Positions 17,592 to 26,453 of a stretch of DNA of 64,000 nucleotides are shown here, one piece after another (positions within the stretch are counted from its first letter, which is position 1; every line of letters begins with the position of its first letter). The stretch comes from Myxococcus stipitatus (GTDB lineage Bacteria > Myxococcota > Myxococcia > Myxococcales > Myxococcaceae). The notes beneath the pieces were generated by a model that was given only the letters and a program-made list of their open reading frames with translations, was not told the DNA's origin and did not search any database. A program made the translations under genes and the position numbers. The stretch is taken from NCBI RefSeq assembly GCF_021412625.1, contig NZ_JAKCFI010000002.1, forward strand, positions 682,001 to 746,000. The letters are read 5' to 3'.

Positions 17592-19088
17592 ATGCGAGTC
17601 CTGCCCGCGCGCCTCGGCGCTCTCCTGCTGCTCCTCATCCCGCTCGTATCCCTGGCTGACGCCACCCGAGACCGCTTCGGCGCCGCGGGGTATTTCCGCA
17701 TCATGACCCGTCCGGACTTCTCCGGCGGGTCGGGTCAGCTGGGCTACTACTGGCTCTATGGTCGGCTCCTCAACGAGAGCCCGTATGGCGAGCTCAACCT
17801 GCGGCTGGACGTGCTGCAGGCCTCGCCGGGCACGGACGAGACGTGGGCGGAGGTCCACACGCGCTTCTCCGGCACGTCCTTCCGTGGCGCGGACCCGGGC
17901 AACGGCTCGTTCCTCAACTTCCGCGCGGACTACCTGTTCGTGCGCGCCGGCAACATCCTGCTGGACCGGGTGACGTGGCAGCTGGGCACGCTGGAGGACC
18001 GCTGGAACGACCTGCACATCTACGACCAGCGCCCTGCGACGCTGCTCTGGGAGACGGTGGGCCTGTCCGGCACGTACCAGGGCGACCGCTTCGACGTGCT
18101 GCTGGCGGTGGGTGACAGCGGCTACACGCTGCGGCCCCAGAAGTACAACACGGTGCTCACCGGCGCCGCGTCGTTCCGGTACCGGCTGATTCCGGGGCAC
18201 CTGGAGGTCGGCGTGCGCGGCCAGCTGGGCTACGAGCCGAAGGTGCGAGGCAACCGCAACTCGCTCTACGCGTCCGACGGCGTCTCCTACGAGGACTTCG
18301 CGCGGCGCGAGGTGGTCGCGCGCTACTTCGAGGCGAACCCGGGCCAGGAGGACCTGGTGCCCGACCTCAGGCCGCGCAGCGCGCTGTCGTTCCGCGGCAT
18401 CGGCTACCTGGGCTTCGGCAACGTGGGGCCGCTGGTCTGGGACAACCTCTACGTCACCTTCGAGCGCAAGCACCCGGACCAGTCGTACACGGAGCGCTAC
18501 CGCGACCGGGATTGGACGGTGTTCATCGCGGACCTCACGGACGAGCGCTACGAGGCGTCGCTGGGCAACGAGGCGTACATCAAGCTCATCCCCGACAAGC
18601 TCGAGGCGCTGTGGGGCGTCTGGGTGGGCTACGCCTTCAACGAGGACAACGCCATCAAGCCCGGTGACGACGACCGGCTCATCGCGTCCACCGTCGTGCG
18701 GCTCCAGTACTTCCTCACCGAGCGCGTGCACCTGCTGGCGGAGACGAGCATCGCCACGGAGCAGAGCCAGAACGGCAACCTGTACCGCAACCACGTGGAC
18801 TCCGTGTTCACCAACACCCGGGGCGTCCCCGACTCGCGCGGCCTGGAGTACGGCGACAGCGCCACGCGCAACACGTGGCAGGGCAAGGCGGGCATCGTCC
18901 TGAATCCGACGGGACGCGGCATCTACGCGCGCCCCAGCCTTCGCCTGCTCTACGGCCTGCAGTACTCCACGCAGCACGCGGCGTTCGGCAACTCCTTCGT
19001 GGACAGCCTGAACCAGTACAACACGTACGTCGGCCCCGAGCGCCACTGGCACTCGGTGGTCGCCATCGAGGCCGAGGGATGGTTCTGA
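17592..19088 (+). CDS. Outer-membrane beta-barrel protein, putative maltodextrin porin
   Basis: A 498-residue protein with a signal peptide (MRVLPARLGALLLLLIPLVS, cleaved near A-D-A). The mature part is rich in alternating amphipathic strands and aromatic girdle residues (SGQLGYYWLYGRL, LEVGVRGQLGYEP, LIASTVVRLQYFL). It ends in Phe (EAEGWF), the C-terminal signature recognised by the BAM machinery. It shows no clear similarity to LamB by eye, so 'porin' is inferred from its place between two secreted amylases. ATG 17592 is chosen over an upstream in-frame ATG at 17568 because it starts the signal peptide. It overlaps the next gene by 10 bases. Confidence 0.72.
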   Translation: MRVLPARLGALLLLLIPLVSLADATRDRFGAAGYFRIMTRPDFSGGSGQLGYYWLYGRLLNESPYGELNLRLDVLQASPGTDETWAEVHTRFSGTSFRGADPGNGSFLNFRADYLFVRAGNILLDRVTWQLGTLEDRWNDLHIYDQRPATLLWETVGLSGTYQGDRFDVLLAVGDSGYTLRPQKYNTVLTGAASFRYRLIPGHLEVGVRGQLGYEPKVRGNRNSLYASDGVSYEDFARREVVARYFEANPGQEDLVPDLRPRSALSFRGIGYLGFGNVGPLVWDNLYVTFERKHPDQSYTERYRDRDWTVFIADLTDERYEASLGNEAYIKLIPDKLEALWGVWVGYAFNEDNAIKPGDDDRLIASTVVRLQYFLTERVHLLAETSIATEQSQNGNLYRNHVDSVFTNTRGVPDSRGLEYGDSATRNTWQGKAGIVLNPTGRGIYARPSLRLLYGLQYSTQHAAFGNSFVDSLNQYNTYVGPERHWHSVVAIEAEGWF

Positions 19089-21565
19089 GACAGCGGTGGT
19101 GGGCGCTGGTGTTCGCGGTGTCGGCGGTGGCGTGCCTCAAGCGCGCCGAGCCGCCGGTGCTGGCGCCGGAGGGCACGGTGGTGTCCGTGGCGTACATCCG
19201 GGACGACGCCACGCGCCGGGGCACGGTGGCGGACGTGCCGGACGGGGTGAAGCAGCGCGTGGCGCAGGCGCTGGCGAAGCGCAACCTGAAGGTGGAGGTG
19301 GTGCCCTACGCGGGCTACGCCACCGACTTCGCGAAGGTGACCGACAGCCAGCGGCGCTTCGCGATGCTCAAGGGCCTGACGCCCGACTCCCCGCTGCACC
19401 TGCTGGTGGAGACGCGGGTGTCGTTCTTCGGGCAGGTGGGCGGGCGCTTCTCGTGGGACGTGTCCGTGAAGACGACGGCGGGCCGCACGCCCTCGCCCAT
19501 GGAGCCCACCAGTGACGAGGAGGACTACGGCGCCGCGCTCCAGTTCGACCAGCAGCGCGAGGACGACGCGCAGGACGAGGTGTCGCGGCAGATCGCCGGG
19601 CAGGCCGCCGCGCTCTTCGACTCGTTCCTCGCCTCGCCCTACCTCGTCCCCGCGACGGACGGCGGGCCGGGCGTGGCGCCGGGCCTGGACGCGCCCGCGG
19701 GCGAGGGCATCGAGCCGGGCACGAGCACCCCGAACGAACCGCCGCCGCCTCCCAAGCCCGAGTCCCAGGCGCCTCCTGCGCCCCGGCCCTACCGGGGCTC
19801 GGCGTGGACGCCGCCCGCGGGGGACGCCATCTACTTCGTGCTGGTGGACCGCTTCGCCAACGGCGACGCGCGCAACGACGGCGCGGTGGACGCGAAGGAC
19901 CCGCAGGCCTTCCACGGCGGAGACCTGCAAGGCGTCATCGACCGGCTGGACGACCTGCAGGAGCTCGGCGTGCGCACGGTGTGGCTTTCACCCGTCTTCC
20001 AGATGCGCACGGAGAAGTTCTACGGCTACGGCGCCTTCCACGGGTACTGGGTGGATGACTTCGGCCGGGTCGAGCCCCGCTTCGGCGACGAGGCGCTGCT
20101 GAGGCGGCTGTCGGACGAGCTGCGGCGGCGCGACATGCGGCTGGTGCTGGACGTGGTGCTCAACCACGTGGGGCCCCAGACGCGGCTCGTGGCGTCGAGG
20201 CCGGAGTGGTTCCACGGGCTGGGGCCCATCGACAACTGGAACGACCCGAACGAGCTGGTGATGCGCGACGTGCACGGGCTGCCGGACCTCGCGGTGGAGA
20301 AGGAGGAGGTCTACGCGCACCTGCTGTCGCACTCGCTGCGGTGGGTGGACGCGGTGCGGCCCGCGGGCTTCCGCCTGGACGCGGTGAAGCACCTGCCTCC
20401 GGCCTTCTGGGCCCGCTACAACGACGACCTGCGCGCCCACGCCGGCGGCGACTTCCTGCTGCTGGGGGAGCTGCTGGATGGCGACCCGGTGACGCAGGCC
20501 CGGGTGATGAAGGAGGGCCGCTTCGGGGCGATGTTCGACTTCCCGCTCGCCTTCGCGCTGGTGGACGTCTTCTGCCGGGGCCGCTCGCCCTCGCACCTGG
20601 GCGCCATCCTCACCAACGACCGGCTCAACCCGGCGCCGCAGGCGATGGTGACGCTGCTGGACAACCACGACCTGCCCCGGGTGATGAGCGAGTGCGGCGG
20701 GGACGTGGAGCGGGTGAAGCAGGCGCTCGCGGCGCAGCTGACGATGCGCGGCGTGCCGGCGCTCACCTACGGCGTCGAGGAGGGGCTGACGGGCGCGAAG
20801 GAGCCGGACAATCGCGGGGACATGCGCTTCACGCCGGACCACCCGCTGCGCGCGTGGATTGGTCAGTGGCTGGCGATGCGGCGGGGCAGCGAGGCCCTCG
20901 TGCGTGGCGAGACGCTGGTGCTCGCCGCCCACGAGGACTTCTTCGCCTACGCCCGCGTGACGCCGGACGAGGCCATCGTCGTGGGCATCAACGCCAGCCA
21001 GCGGCCCTGGCGCCTGATGCTGCCCATGGAGCTTGCGCAGACGGGGCTGGGCATCGACCCGTTCACGGGAACCGAAGCCATGCTGGGGCGGCTGGCCGAA
21101 TCACCCCTCTTCCACGCGATGGTGGACCCGGGGAAGGTGCGCGCGCTGCGGCTGCGCCCCGCGACGCCGGGGGGCTTCGCGCCGCTCGTGGCGCGGGCGC
21201 GCGCGGGGCGCGAGGCCACGGGGCCCCGACGGCGGGTGGTGCTCGCCACGGACGACGCGTCCGTGAGGCTGGTGGGCAGCGGACCGGAGCTGGGCGGGTG
21301 GAAGCCCGAGCGCTCGCTGCGCCCTCAGGGCGGGGCCTTCACGCTGTCGCTGCCGGTGGGCGGGGTCTTCGAGTACAAGCTCGTGCGCGACGGCGGCCCG
21401 GGGAAGTTCACCTGGGAGGACGGCGCCAACCGCCTGCTGTACATCTCGGAGGGCGACGAGCCCCTGCGCCAGCAGCTGGCGTGGGGCCAGCCGCCGCCGA
21501 AAGAACCCATGCCGCCCCCGCTCCCCTCGCTGGGGACGGGGCCTACCTCGAGAGCCACGCAGTGA
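19079..21565 (+). CDS. Alpha-amylase GH13 lipoprotein with CBM20-like C-terminus
   Basis: An 828-residue protein with a signal ending in S-A-V-A-C (Cys19). Residues about 25-190 form an unassigned domain, followed by a Pro-rich linker (NEPPPPPKPESQAPP). The GH13 barrel starts near residue 245 (DAIYFVLVDRFANGD). Motifs are DVVLNHV, GFRLDAVKH with nucleophile Asp434, LLGELLDG with Glu464, and LLDNHD with Asp531. The last 110 residues (VRLVGSGPELGGWKPERS, then FEYKLVRDG) resemble a CBM20 starch-binding domain. It is translationally coupled on both sides: its ATG overlaps the barrel gene and its stop overlaps hemE as GTGA. It probably cleaves starch or glycogen to maltodextrins at the cell surface. 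Confidence 0.9.
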   Translation: MVLRQRWWALVFAVSAVACLKRAEPPVLAPEGTVVSVAYIRDDATRRGTVADVPDGVKQRVAQALAKRNLKVEVVPYAGYATDFAKVTDSQRRFAMLKGLTPDSPLHLLVETRVSFFGQVGGRFSWDVSVKTTAGRTPSPMEPTSDEEDYGAALQFDQQREDDAQDEVSRQIAGQAAALFDSFLASPYLVPATDGGPGVAPGLDAPAGEGIEPGTSTPNEPPPPPKPESQAPPAPRPYRGSAWTPPAGDAIYFVLVDRFANGDARNDGAVDAKDPQAFHGGDLQGVIDRLDDLQELGVRTVWLSPVFQMRTEKFYGYGAFHGYWVDDFGRVEPRFGDEALLRRLSDELRRRDMRLVLDVVLNHVGPQTRLVASRPEWFHGLGPIDNWNDPNELVMRDVHGLPDLAVEKEEVYAHLLSHSLRWVDAVRPAGFRLDAVKHLPPAFWARYNDDLRAHAGGDFLLLGELLDGDPVTQARVMKEGRFGAMFDFPLAFALVDVFCRGRSPSHLGAILTNDRLNPAPQAMVTLLDNHDLPRVMSECGGDVERVKQALAAQLTMRGVPALTYGVEEGLTGAKEPDNRGDMRFTPDHPLRAWIGQWLAMRRGSEALVRGETLVLAAHEDFFAYARVTPDEAIVVGINASQRPWRLMLPMELAQTGLGIDPFTGTEAMLGRLAESPLFHAMVDPGKVRALRLRPATPGGFAPLVARARAGREATGPRRRVVLATDDASVRLVGSGPELGGWKPERSLRPQGGAFTLSLPVGGVFEYKLVRDGGPGKFTWEDGANRLLYISEGDEPLRQQLAWGQPPPKEPMPPPLPSLGTGPTSRATQ

Positions 21566-22608
21566 ACGACCGACTCCTCCGCGCCGCGCGCCGCCAACCC
21601 ACGGACACCACCCCGGTGTGGCTGATGCGCCAGGCCGGCCGCTACCTGCCCGAGTACCGGGCCATCCGCGGCAACATCGCCTTCCTGGACCTGTGCAAGC
21701 ACCCGGACCTGGCGGCCGAGGTGACGGTGCAGCCGGTGACGCGCCTGGGCGTGGACGCCGCCATCATCTTCTCCGACATCCTGATTCCCGTGGAGGCGAT
21801 GGGAATCACCCTGGAGCTGGGCGACAAGGGGCCGCACTTCCCGGAGCCGGTGCGCACGGCGGCGGACATCGACAGGCTCGGCGTGCCCGACCCGGTGCAG
21901 GGCACGGGCTTCGTGGCGGAGGCCATCCGCCGCACGCGCAAGGCGCTCAACGATTCGGTGCCCGTCATCGGCTTCGCGGGCGCGCCCTTCACGCTGGCCG
22001 CGTACATGGTCGAGGGCGGCGGCTCCAAGAGCTACATCCTCATCAAGCGGCTGATGTTCGAGCAGCCCGAGCTGGCGCACCGGCTGTTCTCCAAGCTCAC
22101 CGACACGCTCATCCCCTACCTCAAGATGCAGGTGGAGGCGGGCGCGAGCATCGTCCAAATCTTCGACTCGTGGGGCGGCGAGCTGTCGCCGTGGGACTAC
22201 GAGCGCTTCTGCATCCCGTACCTCACGCGCATGGTGTCCGAGCTGAAGGCCACCGGCGTGCCCGTCATCGTCTTCGGCGTGGGCATGTCCACGCACCTGC
22301 CGCTGCTCAAGAGCACCGGCGCGGACGTGGTGGGGCTGGACTGGACGATGCCCATGGACGAGGGCCGCCGCGTGCTGGGCCCGGACGTGGCCGTGCAGGG
22401 CAACCTGGACCCGCTGCACCTGTTCCTGCCGCGCGAGGCGCTCGACGGCCGCGTGAAGGACATCCTCCTGCGCGCCGGCCCCGTGGGGCACATCTTCAAC
22501 CTGGGCCACGGCATCCTCCCGCCCACGGACCCGGACGCCGCGAAGTTCGTGGTGGACGCCGTGCACAAGCACGGCGCCGCGCTCCGCCAGGGCACGCTCA
22601 CGCCGTAG
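21562..22608 (+). CDS. hemE: Uroporphyrinogen decarboxylase
   Basis: A 348-residue protein, full length for HemE, which decarboxylates uroporphyrinogen III to coproporphyrinogen III in heme synthesis. The diagnostic N-terminal motif PVWLMRQAGRYLPEYR (substrate-binding Arg residues) is present. So are AAIIFSDILIP with the catalytic Asp, FAGAPFTLAAYMVEGGGSK, and the C-terminal FNLGHGILPPTDP. The start is GTG 21562, overlapping the stop of the upstream amylase gene, so its translation depends at least partly on the glucan operon. A housekeeping gene tied to a catabolic operon is odd, and no other heme genes are nearby. A promoter inside the amylase gene is possible. Confidence 0.97.
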   Translation: MNDRLLRAARRQPTDTTPVWLMRQAGRYLPEYRAIRGNIAFLDLCKHPDLAAEVTVQPVTRLGVDAAIIFSDILIPVEAMGITLELGDKGPHFPEPVRTAADIDRLGVPDPVQGTGFVAEAIRRTRKALNDSVPVIGFAGAPFTLAAYMVEGGGSKSYILIKRLMFEQPELAHRLFSKLTDTLIPYLKMQVEAGASIVQIFDSWGGELSPWDYERFCIPYLTRMVSELKATGVPVIVFGVGMSTHLPLLKSTGADVVGLDWTMPMDEGRRVLGPDVAVQGNLDPLHLFLPREALDGRVKDILLRAGPVGHIFNLGHGILPPTDPDAAKFVVDAVHKHGAALRQGTLTP

Positions 22609-22739
22609 CCCGAGCGCCGCCAGTGTCCGGTCCTGGACGCGGGCCTCGCACCGCGGGGCCATGGCGCACGGCCCCGCGCGCCGGGACAGTCTCGCCTGCC
22701 CCCCTCTGGAAACAGGCCCGCGGTCGCGGATTGTCGTGC

Positions 22740-22792
22740 ATTGACTTTTGAGTCAATCCGACATTGACGCGATGCAGCACCGCCCGTTAGAT
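22740..22792 (+). promoter_or_regulatory. Candidate promoter and 18-bp palindromic operator upstream of fadI-fadJ
   Basis: A perfect inverted repeat ATTGACT-TTTG-AGTCAAT occupies 22740-22757. Just downstream, TTGACG (22764-22769) and TTAGAT (22787-22792) are spaced 17 bases apart, about 32 bases before the fadI start. The palindrome abuts the -35 box and could be the operator of a TetR- or GntR-type fatty-acid regulator; no such regulator is encoded adjacent. Confidence 0.5.
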
Positions 22793-22824
22793 GGGCCTCA
22801 CTCGACGTAGGAGGGTGAGGACTC

Positions 22825-24126
22825 ATGGCAAGCGAGAAGCGCAACGGCCACAAGCGGGTGGCCATCGTCCGCGGCCTGCGGACCCCGTTCGTCAAGGCGG
22901 GCACCGCGTTCTCCGGGCTCACCGCGCTCGACCTGGGGCGCATGGTGGTGCAGGAGCTGGTGCAGCGCGCGGACATCGACCCGAACCTCATCGACCAGGT
23001 CGTCTTCGGCCAGGTGATTCCGACGCTGACGGGGCCGTCCATCGCGCGCGAGGTGGTCATCGCGGCGGGGCTGCCGATGAAGGTGGAGGCGCTGACGGTG
23101 GCGCGCGCGTGCGCCACGTCCATCCAGGCGATGACGACGGCGGCCAACGCGATTGCCGTGGGGGAGGTGGACGTCGCCATCGCGGGGGGGACGGAGGCCA
23201 TGTCGGACCCGCCGGTGTTCACCAGCCGGCCGCTGGCGCACGCGCTGGCGGCGGCGTCCAAGGGGCGCTCGCTGCCGGAGAAGCTCAAGCCCTTCCAGAA
23301 GCTCAAGGCGCAGGACCTGGTGCCGGTGCCGCCGGCCATCGCGGAGTACTCCACCGGCCTGTCCATGGGGGAGAGCGCGGAGAAGATGGCCAAGGAGAAC
23401 GGCATCACCCGCGAGGAGCAGGACCGCATCGCGCTGGCGTCGCACCGCAACGCGGCGGCGGCGTGGAGGGACGGCCGCTTCGACAACGAGGTGATGCACG
23501 TGGCGGTGCCGCCGCGCTACGACCAGACGACGTCGCGCGACAACATCGTCCGCGAGGACAGCAGCCTGGAGGCGCTGGGCAAGCTCAAGCCGGTGTTCGA
23601 CCGCAAGTACGGCACCGTCACCGCGGGCAACGCGTCGCCGCTGACGGACGGGGCCGCGGCGCTGCTGATGATGAGCGAGGAGCGCGCCCGGGCGCTGGGC
23701 TACGAGCCGCTGGGCTACCTGCGCTCGCACGCCTACGCGGCCACGGACCCCGGGGACCAGCTGCTGCAGGGGCCCGTCTACGCGGTGCCCACGGCGCTCG
23801 AGCGCGCGGGCATGACGCTGGCGGACATCGACCTGGTGGAGATGCACGAGGCGTTCGCCGCGCAGGTGGCGAGCAACCTCCAGGCGCTGGCGTCGCCCAC
23901 GTTCGCGAAGAAGGCGGGCTGGAGCGCGCCGGTGGGCGAGGTGGACCGGGAGCGGTTGAACGTGACGGGCGGCTCCATCGCGCTGGGCCATCCCTTCGGA
24001 GCCACGGGGGCGCGCATCGTCACCCAGGCCCTCAACGAGCTGAAGCGTCGGAACAAGAACACGGTGATGTGCACCGTCTGCGCCGCCGGCGGCCTGGGCG
24101 CCGTGGTGGTCCTGGAGCGTGCGTGA
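22825..24126 (+). CDS. fadI: Acetyl-CoA acyltransferase (3-ketoacyl-CoA thiolase)
   Basis: A 433-residue thiolase that cleaves 3-ketoacyl-CoA with CoA in beta-oxidation. The nucleophilic Cys is at 96 (V-A-R-A-C-A-T-S), the catalytic His at 389 (GHPFGATGAR) and the second Cys at 419 (V-C-A-A-G-G-L-G). The length and the insert around residues 145-175 fit FadI of the anaerobic/trifunctional type rather than a biosynthetic thiolase. The Shine-Dalgarno GGAGGG precedes ATG 22825. It overlaps fadJ by one base (TGATG), so the two subunits of the complex are translationally coupled. Members of this pair act on medium to long chains. Confidence 0.95.
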   Translation: MASEKRNGHKRVAIVRGLRTPFVKAGTAFSGLTALDLGRMVVQELVQRADIDPNLIDQVVFGQVIPTLTGPSIAREVVIAAGLPMKVEALTVARACATSIQAMTTAANAIAVGEVDVAIAGGTEAMSDPPVFTSRPLAHALAAASKGRSLPEKLKPFQKLKAQDLVPVPPAIAEYSTGLSMGESAEKMAKENGITREEQDRIALASHRNAAAAWRDGRFDNEVMHVAVPPRYDQTTSRDNIVREDSSLEALGKLKPVFDRKYGTVTAGNASPLTDGAAALLMMSEERARALGYEPLGYLRSHAYAATDPGDQLLQGPVYAVPTALERAGMTLADIDLVEMHEAFAAQVASNLQALASPTFAKKAGWSAPVGEVDRERLNVTGGSIALGHPFGATGARIVTQALNELKRRNKNTVMCTVCAAGGLGAVVVLERA

Positions 24127-26363
24127 TGGCCATCAAACTCGAGGAACTCGAGGCGAAGCAGGGCTTCTCCTTCGAGGTGGAGGACGGCGTCGCCGTCATC
24201 ACCTTCGACCTGCCGGACTCCCCCGTCAACACGCTGTCGCCCGAGGTGGGCGCGGCCTTCACGCGGCTGATGGAGCGCGCGGAGCAGGAGCCCGAGGTGA
24301 AGGCCGTGGTCTTCATCTCCGGCAAGAAGGACGGCTTCGTGGCCGGGGCGAAGATCGACTACCTCCAGACGCTGCGCAGCGCGGAGGAGGCGGCCGCGAT
24401 GAGCCGCGACGGCCAGGCGGCCTTCGACCGGCTGGAGGCCTTCTCCAAGCCCGTGGTCGCGGCCATCCACGGCGCGTGCCTGGGCGGCGGCCTGGAGTGG
24501 GCGCTGGCGTGCCGCTACCGCGTCGCCACCGACAGCCCGAAGACGTCGCTGGGGCTGCCGGAGGTGCAGCTGGGCCTGATTCCGGGGGCGGGCGGCACGC
24601 AGCGGCTGCCGGCGCTCATCGGCGCGCAGGCGGCGCTGGACCTCATCCTGACGGGCAAGAGCGTCAAGCCGTCCAAGGCGCGCAAGCTGGGCATCGTCGA
24701 CGAGGTGGTGCCGGTGCCCATCCTGCGCGCCGTGGCGTCACGGCGCGCGCGGGAGCTGGCCGAGGGCACGCTCGTGCCGGAGCGCCCGCACCAGGGCCTG
24801 AGGGCGGCCGCCGGTGGCGCGCGGGGCAAGGGGCTGGCGGGCTTCTTCCAGGGACTGGCGAGGAAGGAGGTGTGGGCGGAGCTGGCGCTGGAGGACAACC
24901 CGCTGGGCCGCAAGCTGCTCTTCGACCAGGCGCGCAAGCAGCTCCTGAAGAAGACGCGCGGCAAGTACCCGGCGCCGGAGAAGGCGCTCCAGGTGGTGCG
25001 CGTGGGGCTGGAGTCCGGCCGCAAGGCGGGCCTGGAGGCGGAGGCGAAGGCGTTCGGTGAGCTGGTGGTGTCGGACGTGTCGCGGCGGCTGGTGGAGGTG
25101 TTCTTCGCGACCACGGCGCTGAAGAAGGAGAACGGCACGTCCAACGCCAGCGTGAAGCCGCGCGAGGTGAAGAAGGTGGCCGTGCTCGGCGGCGGGCTGA
25201 TGGGCGGCGGCATCGCCTACGTGGCCGGCGTGCTCCAGGGCGCGCAGGTGCGCGTGAAGGACAAGGACGACGCGGGCGTGGCGCGCGCGCTGAAGCAGGT
25301 GCAGGGCGTCCTGGACGAGCGCGTGAAGCGCCGCTCGCTGACGTGGCGCGAGGCCGCGGCGAAGCAGGCGCGCATCAGCGCGGGCACGGACTACAGCGGC
25401 TTCAAGGCGGCGGACCTGGTCATCGAGGCGGTGTTCGAGGACCTGAAGCTCAAGCACCGCGTCATCGCGGAGGTGGAGGCCGTCACCGGCGACCAGGCCA
25501 TCTTCGCGTCCAACACGTCCAGCATCCCCATCACGGAGCTGGCCAAGGGCAGCAAGCGGCCGGCGCAGGTCATCGGCATGCATTACTTCAGCCCGGTCCA
25601 CAAGATGCCGCTGCTGGAGGTCATCACCCACGCGGGCACCGCGGACTGGGTGACGGCCACCTGCGTGGAGGTGGGGCGCAGGCAGGGCAAGACGGTCATC
25701 GTCGTCAACGACGGGCCGGGCTTCTACACGTCGCGCATCCTCGCGCCGTACATGAACGAGGCGGCGCACCTGCTGGGCGAGGGCGCGGACATCGCCGCGC
25801 TGGACAAGGCGCTGGTGGAGTTCGGCTTCCCGGTGGGGCCGCTCACGCTGCTGGACGAGGTGGGCATCGACGTGGCCCACAAGGTCGGGCCCATCATGGA
25901 GGCGGCGTTCGGCAAGCGCATGGCGGCGCCCAGGTCGCTGGACGCGGTGGTGGCGGACGGCCGGCTGGGCCGCAAGAACCAGAAGGGCTTCTACCTCTAC
26001 GAGCACGGCAAGAAGAAGGCGGTGGACCCGTCCATCTACGCGCTGCTGCCGCACGGCAAGGAGCGCCAGCACTTCGACGCGACGGAGATGGCGGACCGGC
26101 TGGTGTTGCAGATGGTGAACGAGGCCATCCGCTGCCTGGGCGACGGCATCCTGCGCAGCGCGCGCGACGGCGACGTGGGCGCCATCTTCGGCCTGGGCTT
26201 CCCGCCGTTCCTCGGCGGTCCGTTCCACTACGCGGACGGCCTGGGGCTGTCGGAGCTGTTGCGCAAGCTGGAGCACTTCCAGGACAAGCTGGGTGAGCGC
26301 TTCACGCCCGCGCCGCTCCTGGTGGAGCTGGTGAAGGCGGGCAAGACGTTCTACCCGCGCTGA
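24126..26363 (+). CDS. fadJ: Beta-oxidation multifunctional enzyme: enoyl-CoA hydratase / 3-hydroxyacyl-CoA dehydrogenase
   Basis: A 745-residue FadJ/FadB-type fusion. The N-terminal crotonase domain shows HGACLGGGLEWALACRYRVA (oxyanion hole) and a GLIPGAGGTQRLP segment with the catalytic Glu region. The NAD-binding Rossmann motif GGGLMGGGIA begins near residue 355. The dehydrogenase domain has SNTSSIPI, GMHYFSPVHKMPLLEVI (catalytic His) and NDGPGFYTSRIL, and a second C-terminal dehydrogenase-like module follows. It forms the hydratase/dehydrogenase half of the complex with the coupled thiolase upstream. No acyl-CoA dehydrogenase is in the window. Confidence 0.95.
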   Translation: MAIKLEELEAKQGFSFEVEDGVAVITFDLPDSPVNTLSPEVGAAFTRLMERAEQEPEVKAVVFISGKKDGFVAGAKIDYLQTLRSAEEAAAMSRDGQAAFDRLEAFSKPVVAAIHGACLGGGLEWALACRYRVATDSPKTSLGLPEVQLGLIPGAGGTQRLPALIGAQAALDLILTGKSVKPSKARKLGIVDEVVPVPILRAVASRRARELAEGTLVPERPHQGLRAAAGGARGKGLAGFFQGLARKEVWAELALEDNPLGRKLLFDQARKQLLKKTRGKYPAPEKALQVVRVGLESGRKAGLEAEAKAFGELVVSDVSRRLVEVFFATTALKKENGTSNASVKPREVKKVAVLGGGLMGGGIAYVAGVLQGAQVRVKDKDDAGVARALKQVQGVLDERVKRRSLTWREAAAKQARISAGTDYSGFKAADLVIEAVFEDLKLKHRVIAEVEAVTGDQAIFASNTSSIPITELAKGSKRPAQVIGMHYFSPVHKMPLLEVITHAGTADWVTATCVEVGRRQGKTVIVVNDGPGFYTSRILAPYMNEAAHLLGEGADIAALDKALVEFGFPVGPLTLLDEVGIDVAHKVGPIMEAAFGKRMAAPRSLDAVVADGRLGRKNQKGFYLYEHGKKKAVDPSIYALLPHGKERQHFDATEMADRLVLQMVNEAIRCLGDGILRSARDGDVGAIFGLGFPPFLGGPFHYADGLGLSELLRKLEHFQDKLGERFTPAPLLVELVKAGKTFYPR

Positions 26364-26453
26364 GCCCCGCCTCCTCGCGTCATGGGGCGGGAGGCCCGCT
26401 TCCCGTTCCCATGCTTGACCCGGGCGGCGTTCTGGGACCAGCCTGCCGCCCGA

